A DNA stretch of 64,000 nucleotides from Enoplolaimus lenunculus (GCA_030248215.1 JASANG010002181.1:80213-144212), one strand, 5' to 3'; positions 34,615 through 47,196 are shown, numbered from the stretch's first letter. The notes: generated by a model from the sequence alone, not told the origin. A program made the numbers and translations.

Positions 34615-34867
34615 CCATGCTACGTTAAGGGGCGTCCAGGTTTCTGGAAGGTCTATAAAATAGTAGGTTTAGATTCTAGATTACATTTTTTTGCTTAGGC
34701 TTAGGCTTAGGATTAGGAATTTGTTTTACCAACGCTTAGGCTTAGGAATTTGTTTTACCAACGCTTAGGCTTTAGGCTTAGGCTTAGTAATTTATTTTTG
34801 CAACGCTTAGGCTTGAGCTTACGAATACGCTTAATCTACTGTTACGCCCTTTAGACAAACATTCGCC
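34615..34867 (-). mobile_element. family 1 MITE with 8-bp target duplication
   Basis: Begins near GGCCATGCTACGTTAAGGGG and contains three TTAGGC-type arrays. GCTGCAAC is duplicated at 34605-34612 and 34868-34875, so removing the element restores one copy of the site. Confidence 0.9.
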
Positions 34868-35514
34868 GCTGCAACGGTAAAATCAACCTCTCAGTTTGAC
34901 TTCTGGCTCCGGCGAGAATTTTTTTACCCAAATTTAAGCAATTTCTGTATCGATGATTTTTTCAATCATTCATTGATTGTAGAAAATGCTTCAGTATAAG
35001 TTTGACATGGTCAATTATGGCAATATTGTCGCTTAAACATAATATATTCACTACGCCCATTATTTATACGTTTGTATTTGTGCAATAGATTTCCGTGGCT
35101 TTGTTAACATAGATGATGTCCGTATTCTTAAATATTTTATACCTATTTGCGTTTAAAAATAGGACTTGAATCTTAACAGCCAGTGTCATAGGGTAAGAAA
35201 TTTATAACCTTTATTGCACCTTAGATTGGTGAAGATACGGAATCTGGACGTCTTCACGAATTAAATAAAAAGCAGCGAATAATTGTATAGATCTCAATGA
35301 GTTGAATTCAACGGCATCACTTGTATGGCAGCATGACCAAACAGTTCAAAAGGTATAATTCTCCAAATTATAGTAACACATACAGATTTGAAGAGAAAGT
35401 ACCTATCATTCACACGATTAAAAAAAGCTAAGTTCTATTTAATCGTTATACAAATTTGTTAAACGGGTGGACATGTTTTCTACAGCAAAAAGTTTAAAAA
35501 TTTAAAGGGCCATA

Positions 35515-35722
35515 CACTGCAAAAAATGGTGAGTCAAATTGATTCTCTCCGAAATAGGCTCTACGGGACTACACAAACTGAGTCAAATTCGACTCCACTA
35601 GAGTCAAATTCAACTCACTAAGTCGCACGTTTGACTCTGGTGGAGTCGAATTTGACTCAGTTTGTGTAGTCCCGTAGAGCCTATTTCGGAGAGAGTCAAT
35701 TTGACTCAGTGTTTTTACAGTG
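35515..35722. mobile_element. MITE with CACTGCAAAAAAT ends
   Basis: TA-flanked palindrome, left CACTGCAAAAAATGGTGAGT; the right end is slightly decayed (TTTTTACAGTG). Interior of inverted AGTCAAATTCGACTC units. Confidence 0.88.
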
Positions 35723-36025
35723 TACCTTACATTTGAATCAGAGGTCCTGCAGACTTAAAAAATGATACTAGTAAACTCGGCGTTTCGATATCTACAAAAT
35801 AAGCTACTTTTCATTGAATACCTGGTGGGTGGGTGTTCACATTCTGTTTTTGTGCATCTTGAATTAGCCTACTTCTGCATTAAACGTTCATATCAGCAAA
35901 AGTTCGCTAGTTTAAAAACCTGCTACTACTAACTGATGATACGTGCTAGACGCAGCTTAAATTACGTCTGAGAGTTAAATATTTGTGGCACCGCTGACAA
36001 AATTATTGGAATTATAATTAAAAGA

Positions 36026-37462
36026 TTACTGATCAAATCCTGGATCGTCCCAAATGTCGTTAAGGGTCGGTCGAAAATTTTGTCTCTCCAAGTAAAGTTT
36101 CATTGAGTCCGCGGATTCAAGATAATTGCTCGCGTGTGCTCTTTCGATTCGAGACGCTGTGTTCCATTTTGTTTGCTTGTTTGAGCCGTAGTCTACGTCA
36201 ACAAACGGCCCTCCGCCGGCAACGTATTGTTCATCGTTTTCCATATCCCTGAAATAATTATTAGCTCCGCGATTCCTAAGCCTAAGCCTAAATCTAAGCC
36301 TAAGCCTAAGTGTATGGATGAGCCTATTCCTAAGCCTAAGCCTAAGCTTAAGCCTTAGCCTAAGCAAAAAAAATAGTCTAAAGCTTAATCTGACTCTATT
36401 ATAGACATACTTTCAGTGGGGATACCAAAAGGTTCTGAAGTAACCTCGTTACCGAGAAACCAATCACATTTATGATTCAATCTCAATACAAAGTATTAAT
36501 ATGCAGAATTTCTTGCGTTGAAAATCTACGAGAACATAGTAGAAACTGCAAATATATGATTCTTGACATTCCTTTTAGTCTTATTCCAGTACGCAGTGCA
36601 TACGGCCCTGGGAGACACGACTCTTTTCAACCTGCCATCACACTAATATTTTTCACTGATCGTGCAGCTATAGAACCAACGATATCGCGAAGCAGATAAC
36701 AATAATACACATTATAATTACTGTAATGACCCGAATAAGACTGGGGACTGATACAAATTTGGCTTCTGCAGAGAGTACCAACCTGTTATTTTCGGTTCTG
36801 TACTGTTATTTATTTTTATAAGAATGCTTACTCTAATTGGCTGGTCTCAAAATGTGGAGCCACCACCTCTTATTACCACCATCATTCGGGTCACTACATT
36901 AGCAGATAGTTTGAAACTAAAATTTGAAAAACCTGATGATGACACGGTATTTTATTGACCGCAGCACTACGTGCACTCTCAAAAATTTCATTCTACTTGA
37001 CATCGTTTAGATGGATAGCATACTCTCGCGTGATGGTCCAGATTGCAAAATTTGTTCGCTCAATACACTCGTTCTCACAAAAAAGGTTTAAAGAAGACTT
37101 ATTGTCTTTCAAACCGATTTCTTGCGTTACACTCGATTCATCTCTGGCCGTTTACCGAAAATGTCGTATTTCATCGCCGTCGAGTGTATAAACGTGATGA
37201 ATAGCCGTTGGCATGTTCAGCCTCGAGGTCAACGTATCCAAAAATCCAATCCAGTTCCGGAACTGCCGTCGTGTGACTTTGATAACCCGGCCGGTATCAT
37301 AGCGGTCTCCGTTACGAAATACCGTTATCGTCAACGGTTTTTCTGCCTCGGCCTTGTTATAGAACCGGGTAAATTCGTTATCCGAGCCAGACTCATCATC
37401 AGCACTGCTGCTGTACGCAGATCCGGTTTCATACTGCGATGACGGTTTCCGGTTGCTTCGAG
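36026..37462 (-). CDS. doublecortin-domain protein, copy 2 (two 3' exons)
   Basis: Exon 37462-37156 (307 bp) and terminal exon 36248-36026 (223 bp, TAA) join in phase 2 (CATTTTCG|GTAAAC to TTATTTCAG|GGATAT). The first has a Ser/Asp-rich linker and then a doublecortin domain starting LTITVFRNGDRYDTGRVIKV, with NWIGFLDTLTS and VYTLDGDEIRHFRDM. The domain ends in the last exon (NDEQYVAGGG). The terminal exon has exactly the same length as in copy 1 and ends NFRPTLNDIWDDPGFDQ. Gene order, orientation, intron phases and the tail show tandem duplication. Entry phase into the first exon is 1. Missing upstream exons should lie above 37462; 42700-42784 is one candidate. Intron DNA between the exons contains a family 1 array and a GACCCGAATAAG element. 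Confidence 0.92.
36275..36410 (+). mobile_element. family 1 MITE, 5' truncated
   Basis: Begins abruptly in CCTAAG arrays a few bases upstream of the terminal doublecortin exon acceptor and runs to the AAGCTTAATCTGACTCTATTATAG block. Confidence 0.7.
36718..36898. mobile_element. MITE of the GACCCGAATAAGA family, short form
   Basis: ACTGTAATGACCCGAATAAG left; CATTCGGGTCACTACATTA right; internal deletion relative to the long forms. Confidence 0.8.
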
Positions 37463-39705
37463 CTGAAAATATAGCCAACTGAGTGTAACCGGATAACGGT
37501 TTCTGTTTACGGTAAAAATCAGTGTCCGGGTTTCATTATATTTTGAAAGTCTGCGTGTTTTGTATATGAATTCTTTATGGATAAACATTCATAATTGTGA
37601 GATAGTTCAAGCAACAAAAAAACGTGATTTATTCAGGAAAATGTTTTGTGTTATAAAGTTGTCGATTGTTAAGATATTGTCTAAAATTATTAATTAGTTT
37701 TAGTTTTCAAAAAAACTTGCGTTCAAAATACTAAAATAGCTTTTGTTTCGTAACAAAATGTTTTAAAATTGGAGCAATTTTGAGTACAATTTGTAATAAA
37801 ATCCTCTATTTTGGAAATATTATTTTGAAATCGTTTTTATCGTGTAGTAGAAGATCACTGTAAATTCCAGTCAGTTGATTTTAACACAGAATGAGTTGAA
37901 TGCACTCAGAAGCTTGGGCTCTGAATTAAATCTTTCTGAACTCAAAATTCTAAATTGTTTGAGGTCTTTCAGAGTTAATTAATCAACTCATGCCGAATAA
38001 AATCACCTCAGATTTATTGTCATACAGACAGAAATACCCAGAAATGACTAGAGTGGATGAATCAACTCGTCAGAATTTACGGTGATCTAAAAATCGAGTG
38101 GTATTTTTTAAGAAAAATAATAGTTAGAAGCGTATTGTCTTAAAATTGAAAATTCTTTAAAAAAATTGAAATATCTGTAATGAATTAAGTTAAAAATATC
38201 ATAAAATTGCTTTACATTTAGTATATCTACTGCTAGTAGAACGAGTTCGCGATGACATTTTAGAACAAGTTTATTTCGCGTCGAGTTTAAGCGCAAACAA
38301 GCCAATACCGTAGATACACGAAGTTTTCGTTTGATTTCATAAATTTATTACAAAATTTTTAAGTTAAAATATCTTAAAATAAAAAACACAATTATCCATT
38401 CAGTTGAAAACTTAACTCAACATTCAATATTATAACGATCTTAGATTCAGAGTGAATGCCAGAATATTCTTGGTACAACGACTGTGCGTGATAGCCACTG
38501 GTGCGAGTTCTTTGTTCTGACTAGCACGGAATCTAGCCAAATTCAGTTAACGTTCTAACGAGTTAAAATTTCTAATTAAGACCAGCCGCGTGTTAAAATT
38601 TTTTAGCTCTTGTACAATTTCATCTTAATTTAGCATAGGTTTTGGCTGTATATATTTAAACTTATGATAACGCTTTACACATCATTAAGTGTTTGCTTCA
38701 ACTTAAACATTAAAAAAATGCCCCAGAGAACATTTTCAACCTTGCTTGTATTAAGTCAACGAAAACTCTTGTATGCCCCTCCTGAAAATTTCTTAGCCCT
38801 CCTAGCAAGGTGAGCTGGCTACTGACCTGCTTTTACCTTAACTAGAAATGCATTTTTAGGATGTAGGCGCAAACTGGTGTGATAGATAACTGCAGTACAC
38901 AACTGAAAATATTCAGTGCCAGTATAAACAGGTGTGTTTTTCGCAGTTTGATTTTACTATTTAAACAATTTAGAGCTGGATAATTTTAAGCTTAAAAATT
39001 TCGAAAATTATTTTTTTGATTGGTTAATATGTTAATATTTTTGTGATGAAGCAATTAAAATCTGTTTACTTTTACAGTCACGGTATCTTAAAACCGATTA
39101 CTAACTGGTGATAGGTGCTATACACAGTAGTGAGAATACAAAGCTGGTAAATATCGATAACATTACACGTATGTAGGTTAATAATAACAAAACTATGCCC
39201 GAGTATTAATACCATAAACGATATAAAGGCTAACGTTGGAAGCTAAGATTAATACCTCAGTGCTCGGAAATATGTATGTTACCTTGGGCAAAGAGTGTTT
39301 GCTTTCATTGTTATCATAAATATATAACGCGATAACAACACGAGACTTTACCCATACATACGATGTTACCATGGAAAACACTCTGTTGCTGGTATAACGT
39401 AAATCCTACCAGAATACTATTAATTATAGTGATAGGTAATTCAAACAAGACAATTATATTAATTTGTAAAAAAATAAGCACAAAAAATAGTTTTGGGTAT
39501 TATTTAAGTACTGCAAAGTTTGGCCCTCAAAAACCAGCTAAACTATAACGGAATAGATAAAAATTTATAGGCCAACGCCAACACGGATGCCAACAGGAAA
39601 TTTAAACTGAACGGACGTCATAAAATTTAAGTCAGCGAACAAAAAACTTTTAAAAACAGACACAAGAATCAAAACATAAACGCAACGCTTTCAATATTTT
39701 TCGAT
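37463..39705. other. repeats only, no gene seen
   Basis: Holds a CAGGGTG-family end at 37480, a palindromic AACTCAGAATGAGTTGA-type element at about 37857-38095 and a GGCCCGTAGC-type fragment near 38730-38830. Confidence 0.45.
37857..38095. mobile_element. MITE with CACTGTAAATT ends and ACTCA/TGAGT interior
   Basis: Starts CACTGTAAATTCCAGTCAGT, ends GAATTTACGGTGAT. The interior alternates ACTCAGAA and inverted TGAGTTGA. Others are at 40560-40680, 57290-57495 and 58640-58865. Confidence 0.7.
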
Positions 39706-39869
39706 CATGCTACTTTGAGGGGCCAACCATTTATTCGCCGGACTACAGAATAAGCTTAAGCTTTACACGCTAATTTCTGCATAGGTTTAGGCTTAGGCTT
39801 AGTTGTAAGCTTATAGTTTCTTTGATTATTGCGATTATTCTACTGGTACGTTCCTCGAAGTAACATTGG
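39706..39869 (-). mobile_element. family 1 MITE
   Basis: Left CATGCTACTTTGAGGGGCC, right CGTTCCTCGAAGTAACATTGG, TTAGGC units inside. Confidence 0.75.
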
Positions 39870-40559
39870 GCATATTTCCCATTCATTATAGAATAGCATC
39901 AGCAAAATTAGGATTTGTTGGTATACCTTTAACCTTTCACCGCGTGGACATCTACAAAGTAAATATACATATTGTACAATTGCTATACCGAACATAAATA
40001 TATAGTATCCATAGGGTTAGCGACAACAATATAACCAGACACGTCATTGATCGGTATAATACGGGATTCATGTAGGGCTGGCGTGCCACAGATTGTCTCA
40101 TGTTGATTCGACGTCAACATTAAAATTCCAACTCTCATATCCAGTGGACAGACAAATTTCGAATATCATATGACGTTGACTGCAAACCGTAGTGCTCAGA
40201 TGTACAATGTGTGCAAGACCACATTTGCAACTTGATGCTGCGTCGCAATTATTCGAATATCATATGATATTTCAAAATTACATCGAGGATTATATGATAT
40301 TCAACGGGGCAGTGCAGTCTTTGCGTGCTGATAGATGAACAAACATGTTGGCGACAGTGGCACTGATGTTGTTAACTTAAAATACACACCGGCCAATTAG
40401 TTTCCGATACAAAACTACTCTGATCCTGTATTATAATATTAAACTTTCAAATTCCAGTACTGTATATTCAACAGGAAAATCACGTTAAGTTACCTCAGGT
40501 ATGCAGATGTTAAAAACAAATCATATAATATTCAAAGACAATACAACAAATATCATGTC

Positions 40560-40680
40560 CATCCATTAACTCAGAACAAGTTGAACCAACTCATATTTCT
40601 GAGTTCTGATAGTCCTAATTCAGATTGAGTGGTTCAACTCATTCTGAGTTAAAACCAACCCAATGAAATATACAGTGTAA
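40560..40680. mobile_element. fragment of the ACTCA/TGAGT MITE
   Basis: Contains AACTCATATTTCTGAGTT, a GATAGTCCTAATTCAGA stretch and a TACAGTG end, closely matching 58770-58860. Confidence 0.65.
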
Positions 40681-41069
40681 ATACCGAATAAATTTAAATG
40701 ATTTCGAACTCGCCTCATGATGATTAGAGCATTTTTATACATATGGTGATAATGCAAGGCGTGACTTTTCTCAATCCCCAAGGCAAACCCTTATATATTT
40801 CTTTTTTCATAGACGCCTATGCATTAAGTGCAAGCTAGTGTACAACTGCCATACTTTTCAAGTGCACCGTGCTAATTAATTATATTGCTTAAATGCAAAA
40901 AAAATTTTCTTAAATATCAGAAATGTTATTTTGAGCGTAGGTGTGCCCGGACTAACTGTTGTCTCTGTTTCATACATATTTGCTTGTCGAGACAACGTGG
41001 CCTGCATCCACAGATGTGTATAAGTGCTATCTGAAACCAGTTGAATGACAGGTCTTATGGTGTTCTCTA

Positions 41070-41523
41070 CTACTGTATTGACCCGAATAAGAGGGGAGGA
41101 CTGATATTTATTTGGCCTCTCCAGAATGCACCCCCCTTGTTATTCGGTTACGGACTGTTATTTATTTTTAACCCGCGCTCCGCCGCCCTTCGTTACTAAT
41201 ATATATCCGGTACTTCAATTATCCGTTGAATTAAACGTTTATTTGTCTTGTGTCAATAGCTTGAGCGATAATACAAGGTTATACTTAGGACTGTACTTTC
41301 AAAATTTAAGTACGCTATAAAGTTTCGAACTCAAATTAATTGGTCCTGGGGTCATTTATGCGCAACAATTAGGGTTAATTGACATGTATGGACTCTAATT
41401 AGGGTTTAGGGACTCTATCCGCTTACGGACTTTTATTAGGGATACGGACTCCTATTGATTCGGACCCAAAATGGGGACCCCTCCCTTTTGTTACCCCCCT
41501 CTCTTTTTCGGGTCAATACAGTA
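41070..41523. mobile_element. MITE of the GACCCGAATAAGAGG family, long form
   Basis: CTGTATTGACCCGAATAAGA left and CTTTTTCGGGTCAATACAG right, TA on both sides, about 450 bp, closely matching 32573-33010. Confidence 0.9.
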
Positions 41524-41634
41524 CTGAATGATGATGTCAGAAATTAAGCTAGTTTTTCGCCACTGATTTATTCAACATCTGTTCCAATTTTGAGATCCGT
41601 AATTGCGCAGGTTTGTCAGTTTGAGAACCTTTCG

Positions 41635-42090
41635 CTAACTAGTGATCCGCGCTATTGGTATTTGACAATATGGCCCAGCAAAAATTTTCCAGCAACGATA
41701 TTCATGACACATAAAGCGTTCAGATTTCCAAAAAATTGACATATTTGAGCTTCTCAGAAACTTTAATTTGGTGTTTCTACGGTCTTTAGGCTCCACTTTG
41801 AGATCCAAAAAAGTTTCGTTAAAAAGCAGACAAATTAGGATCCATTCGGCGCAGCTTACAACGCTGAGTCTAACAGTGTTAAAATTTTCACCATCAGACA
41901 ATTGGGTGAAAAAAGTATGGACACGTAGCTTATATCGCGTGCTGCCAATGATTTGGGACGCCGCTAAATCTGCTATGAGACCATAACTCTCCAATCGTCT
42001 GATTGTGAAAAGTTTAACATCATTTGACGCAGCGTCACAAGCTGCGTTGAATGACAAATAATATGTCCAACTTTTTGACAAAAAATTCAC
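41635..42090 (-). CDS. hypothetical 151-residue open frame
   Basis: A long open minus-strand frame (ATG 42090, stop 41635) of mixed composition, with no family that I recognise (contains KLFTIRRLESYGLIADLAAS). Part of the DNA (AGAAGCTCAAATATG) is a dispersed segment also found near 33420 and 21040, which argues for repeat-derived coding or chance. Confidence 0.25.
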   Translation of the reverse strand: MNFLSKSWTYYLSFNAACDAASNDVKLFTIRRLESYGLIADLAASQIIGSTRYKLRVHTFFTQLSDGENFNTVRLSVVSCAEWILICLLFNETFLDLKVEPKDRRNTKLKFLRSSNMSIFWKSERFMCHEYRCWKIFAGPYCQIPIARITS

Positions 42091-42699
42091 TTGGGTTCCA
42101 AAGGGATCCTGGGGTCCTAACGAGACTCTGAATAGTCCTTGTCATGGTTGACGATGCACTAACCCGCTACAGTCTATAAATATTTAACTAAACACATTAA
42201 TCGTGGTCATTTTATACTACACATGCGCATGTAAAACGAATCCAGAACCTTTTCACGTGTTGAGGGGCGTAAAATATTTTGTAACAAACATCGTGAGCGA
42301 AGCGAGCGACAAGCTATACACAATATTTGTGGCATGAATGTAAAAATTCTTAAAGCATAGACATTTAGTAGGATTGCATTTTAAACATCGTTCCGGTTGT
42401 CAAACCTCAAAAAACGGGCCAATGTATTGATCAGAGCCGTAGTACAAGAATATTCGGGGTTTTTCGATTATCCTCACAGCCGGCGTTTACCAAAATTGGT
42501 CGTACTTTAAGAGTTTCGGCATATTTAGTTTTCTTTTGACTATCTTTTATCATTCCACGCCCAAATTTGAATTATTCAAAAACACTGATTTCTGCTACGT
42601 CTCACATCTGATTTTATGACAGTATTCGAATCGGCACAATTTTATTGAGGAACTTGGGTTTTATTTGTTGTTTACAATCATGTGTTCGCTTTGTATTAC

Positions 42700-42784
42700 G
42701 TTTGGCTGACTGCGATCGCTTGATAAACGGTACCATCGTCATTGATCATCCAGTAATAATTTGATGTTTCAATTCGCATATTAT
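42700..42784 (-). CDS. candidate 85-bp exon, possibly upstream part of doublecortin copy 2
   Basis: Minus strand CCGTTTCAG|...|GTAATA encloses a frame reading NMRIETSNYYWMINDDGTVY and then QAIAVSQ. It enters with two bases and leaves with two bases; the leaving phase is the one the 47-bp exon type needs. No 47-bp partner for copy 2 was found between 37462 and this exon, so the link is tentative. If unspliced it would stop at TAA two bases later. Confidence 0.4.
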
Positions 42785-43001
42785 CTGAAACGGAAAAGTT
42801 TCATTATCTTTTAGTTTTGTAAGTTTCATATCGACAGTCCCATGTATTCCAAACCGTTCCGGTTATCTCTTGTAATCCATCACGTTTTGGTTAACGAAGC
42901 CACTTCAAACAGATAGCACTGAGTACTTCAACAAACATGGTTTCATTCAATTCAGCGTCCGACGAAAACGCTACTGTTGTATTGTCTTAAATTGTAAATT
43001 T

Positions 43002-43430
43002 TGGGCCAAACATCAGAGACCTAACGTTTTTCTGCGAGACTGCAATAGAGTGAGCTTTAGCTTTGGACTGATTTTTTTGCTTAAGCTTAGGCTTGTAAGC
43101 TCATTTTTACGCTTAGGCTATACACTTAAAATAATATTTGTGATATTTAAGAAATAATTTTCTTACATTAAAGAAATATGATTCGCAAGGAGCACTTGAA
43201 AAGTGTATATTTCTGCTGTAACGAGAATGATTTCAAAAAAGTTTTGAAATGAAGTCTGAAAATAAACGTTTTCCTGCTTATATTTAGAAAAATTGTCTTA
43301 AATATCACAAAAACTTTTCTAAATTTGCCACAGTAAATACTTTGGAATGAATTCAGAAATACTTTTTTTGTGTGTAGCTTAGGATTTAGGCTTAGAAATA
43401 TGCTTATAGCGCTGTTATGGTCTTGTTCTA
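43002..43430 (-). mobile_element. family 1 MITE split by an insertion
   Basis: The left part 43002-43133 has GGGCCAAACATCAGAGACC and GACTGCAATAGAGTGAGC. The right part 43376-43430 resumes with TTAGG hexamers and TATGGTCTTGTTCTATG. The intervening 240 bp is unrelated AT-rich DNA with an AAGAAATA/TTCTTA bias. Confidence 0.65.
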
Positions 43431-43755
43431 TGAATTTAGCAAAACTTCGAACAGAATACCGGTTTTGCGGGGTTTTAAAGCATTGTCTAAACTGAATTAT
43501 AGTAATCACAATATATATATAATAAATCATTTGAATTATATAAAAAGAGCTAAAAAGTTTACGGTATCAGCTAGTACTATTCTCCAATTTTTTCGACTGC
43601 AAACCGCTAAACTTTTGTGTACTTTTGTCGTTCCATAATTCATTTGTGGCCACAACTTTCAAAAATAGCCTACTTTAAATTTAGGAATTATAATAAATTA
43701 ATACAAGAGTTAGTCGTTATTTTTGTACCGGTATCGGTTTCAAAATTGTTTATTT

Positions 43756-43776
43756 TGTTGTTGTTGTTGTTGTTGA
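43756..43776 (+). repeat. (TTG)n microsatellite
   Basis: Seven TTG units. Confidence 0.9.
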
Positions 43777-44194
43777 CTCATTTTCATTCATTCGTTGTCC
43801 GGACAACCTGTAAACCTTAGTTAGAATTCGCTCAGGTTTTTTGTGATTGAAAATCACGAAACTTTATTGTAAGCCGAAATTAATAAATTGACTACTTTGG
43901 CCAATATGCGTATAACGTGCATCAATAATAGTTGGAAGCAGTGACGAGTTCAGGATGTGCTCAAAATGCATCTAAAACTACAGTTCCGTTCTAACGATGG
44001 GGATATAAATAGGTTTTGACTCTTTTGGTTTCGTCCAGTACCGTCCGGCTTCGTACGGCGTCGTCTGGGAACCGATATTTGGTTTCTCGACACTTCCCGG
44101 TGTGAGAGAATATTTCCAAATATCTATTCAAGTGCTCGCAGCTGGTAGGATTGCGGCGTTATTAACATCATTAAATTTTTAAAGTTCAGAAACC

Positions 44195-44393
44195 GGGCCA
44201 ATGTAAACATCAGGGGCGGATCGTTTTCGTGTGGGATTCGCAATAGAGTAAGCTTAAGTTTTAGACTAATTTTTTTGCTTAGACTTAGGTTCACGTATAA
44301 GCTCATTCTTACGCCTACGCTTATGCTTATAGGTTAGGCTTAGGAATGCAGTTGTTATACTGTCATTTTGTTTTTATATACAGTTCTTGACCA
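44195..44393 (-). mobile_element. family 1 MITE
   Basis: GGGCCAATGTAAACATCAGG left; TACAGTTCTTGACCAATGTT right; TTAGG-type hexamers inside. Confidence 0.78.
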
Positions 44394-45195
44394 ATGTTGA
44401 GCTTCATCTATTCTTAGTCATATTTTAACGGTTCGTAGGACAAATTTGAATGATTTGCGGAATTTTCGGCGAGTTTAATAATAGCGTAAGAAACCGGATC
44501 TTTTTTGTTTCAACTACGTCGTGTTTTTAGGGTTGTTTGGTTTGCTTATGGATCCATAGTTGTACTATCACGTAAAAAATATATTTCGACAAGCCTTGCC
44601 CGGTATACAGCGGTTATTATCATGAATTATGGCTCGGGAAATGACATATAGGATCATGTTAATTATATAAACCTGCCTGCATCAAGTCATGGGGGCTGGG
44701 CGACTTAGAGTTTGAGAAGCTTAAATGTGCATAGGTCGGCGATAAATTCGGAAGTCAGAATAGACTTTTAATACACATACATAGTGTAATTCATCAGCTG
44801 ATGCGAAATACACAACCGAACCTTGGTTCTTGGTGACTTTGTACACATATGCATCTCTTAAATAAATAATTACATAAGGCATACTGACACACAAATAATA
44901 CATTAATGCACTTTATGGTGCCGCCAATAAAAGGGGCTAGGCAATAAACGTGCAAGGTCTCTATTTTGAGTCTGATTCAATAGGAGTCTATTTCGTTAAT
45001 TGAACGTCCGTAAATCGATCATTCATCTTTTCTCTTATTCGGGTCACTACAGTACGTAAACTGGTGCCATTGTTTCGAAGCGAAAACGCTTGCTAAAGGT
45101 CATGATCTACAAACTTGGTGGTTAGCCATAATTTCATTTCGGGATATGTTTCAGCTTCTGTTTCATTTTGCCTCGTATAATCCATTTCATACGAA

Positions 45196-45366
45196 ACCGG
45201 GCCCGTAGCTAAGAAGGGGAGGGGGCAAGGGCGATCAGACCCCTGAAAAAATTGCGGCTCCTCCTAGAAAATTTTTAACCTTGTTTGTAAGTTATTGAAA
45301 ACCCTTGAATGTCCATCCTGAAAAACTTTTACCCCCCTAGAAAGGTGAGCTGGCTCCGGGCCTGTG
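45196..45366. mobile_element. MITE of the GGCCCGTAGC family
   Basis: CCGGGCCCGTAGCTAAG left and GAGCTGGCTCCGGGCCTG right; a pyrimidine-rich interior (CCCTAGAAAGG, CTCCTCCTAG). Confidence 0.7.
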
Positions 45367-45890
45367 CGAGGCGAAATATTTTGATTCCTTTAGGATCGAG
45401 TGAGTTGTTCTAAAACGTGTTAAAATGCTATTTTTCTGTCACCAGAAATTCGTGGCATCATATATGTCGCTTATTTCGCTCCACAGGATATGCTACCGGT
45501 TGGAATATCCTGACAACAAAGTAGCCTGCCGCCGTATATTCTAGAACCTGCGCCAAAAACAATAATCAATAGTTTGTATTTAGCATACATTACAATACAT
45601 TACATTATGTTTATATGAATATATAGGGTACTTTATTAGGTTGCCACGGGTAACCAGAAGTGGAACCTGAAAAACAGATCTACAGCCCTGGTTCTATTGT
45701 GTGTAGCTTTAGGAATAATTCTTATTGTTCAGTTGTTTTTGACATAAAATTATCGTTCTCATAGCAGACTCATCTCACAGGATACGGAGTATATTAACGT
45801 CACAGCGGGTGATGATTAGTTTACCATTTACCTTTGGGCATTTTCACTCGTGTTCCGAGTAGGTTGAAGGTTTAAGCGTAAGCATAAGTC

Positions 45891-46053
45891 TGAGGCGGAG
45901 GTACGGAATGTGGACCCCCCAAGGAATTTAATGAAAATAGTTCATTTTATAGATTTCGATGCGCTGAGTTCAGGTCGTCGAGATCTATAGGATGGACCAC
46001 CTTTTAACAAAATCCTAAGAGGGGTCCAGATTCCGTACCTCCTCCTAAGTGTC
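45891..46053. mobile_element. MITE with GAGGTACGGAATGTGGACCCC ends
   Basis: Left GGAGGTACGGAATGTGGACC, right GGTCCAGATTCCGTACCTCC; about 160 bp. Confidence 0.85.
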
Positions 46054-46139
46054 AGCATTAAAGTCTGAAACTTAACCTTAATTGTAAGTGCTAATTTAAG
46101 CCTTCAGTCGAAGCCTAAGCTTACCTGTATAGTATTAAA

Positions 46140-46355
46140 GATGGCATGTGTTAATTTGAGAGGCGGGCCGTGTTTCGTATTAACTCTAATGGAGAATTCT
46201 TAATCTTAGACTAATTAGTTTGCTTAAAATTAGGCATAGGCTTTTATTGCTTTTATACGCTTATTCTTACGCTCAATGTTAGGATTATGCTAAAATGCTT
46301 AGACTATAGCAACATTACTTATACTACTGTTATCTCACCCTCAAAGTAACATTGG
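46140..46355 (-). mobile_element. family 1 MITE
   Basis: The left region has GGCGGGCCGTG; the right end CACCCTCAAAGTAACATTGG; TTAGG-like hexamers inside. Confidence 0.65.
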
Positions 46356-46383
46356 ACTTACCAATGATAGATGATGGTTGTGC

Positions 46384-46726
46384 AGGGGCGTAGCTGGAAT
46401 TTCATTTCGGTAGGGTATAACTTTGTGTAAACTTTGTTTTTCGAATGAGCTTAGCGAACGATAACAAATTGTTTTACCTTCACAAATCATACTGCTATTC
46501 TATAGCAGTTACAAATGCTTTCTGTGTACTTTGTTTTGTGAACGTCCCTGGTTTACGTGCAGCACAAGAACCACAAATTTCTGACCGGAGCGGACTGACA
46601 AGCAATTTTTACGGTATGCTATATATGTGTCAATTTTCTGAGAGAGAAAAGTGTAACGCAGAAATGTCATAATTTTATCACAAAAACATTTTCTGCCAGA
46701 GAGGAGTTGCGTACGCCCCCCCCCCC
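46384..46726. mobile_element. MITE with AGGGGCGTAGC ends
   Basis: Left CAGGGGCGTAGCTGGAATTT, right GTTGCGTACGCCCCC followed by a C run. An open frame inside (46445-46672) is not convincing. Confidence 0.65.
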
Positions 46727-47196
46727 TCTGGATCTGCTAGTAGTTATGTGACAATATTTAGACACCGAAGCATTAAACTAATTACCCCCGAACTGATTGG
46801 GGCATAGTGTACCACGGTTCAGTTAGTTTTTGGTTACAGTTCAGTTGGAAAATGTAAGCTAAAAACTGTACTGTTATTGTTAGCAACAAAACACATCAGT
46901 TTAGGTATTGCATTCTCTGAATAATAGCAGTGCTGCCTAGCACCAGCTATGCCTCTAACCTTTACGATCCAAATTGCAATCTATTACCGTATTCTCAAAT
47001 GTGTATAGCATCTATATCGCCAGCTGATAATTGGTCGTGGTGAACTGGTAAGGGTGGCGTTGTAATTTTTGACCATTCTAATGCATTCCGGTGCTATGCA
47101 GTACCGAAATGTTCGCCCGTGAATTCCTGCATGGTATCGCATAGCAATTTGAAGCACAAATTGTTAAGGTCCTTTTACCGAACGTACGACACAGTC

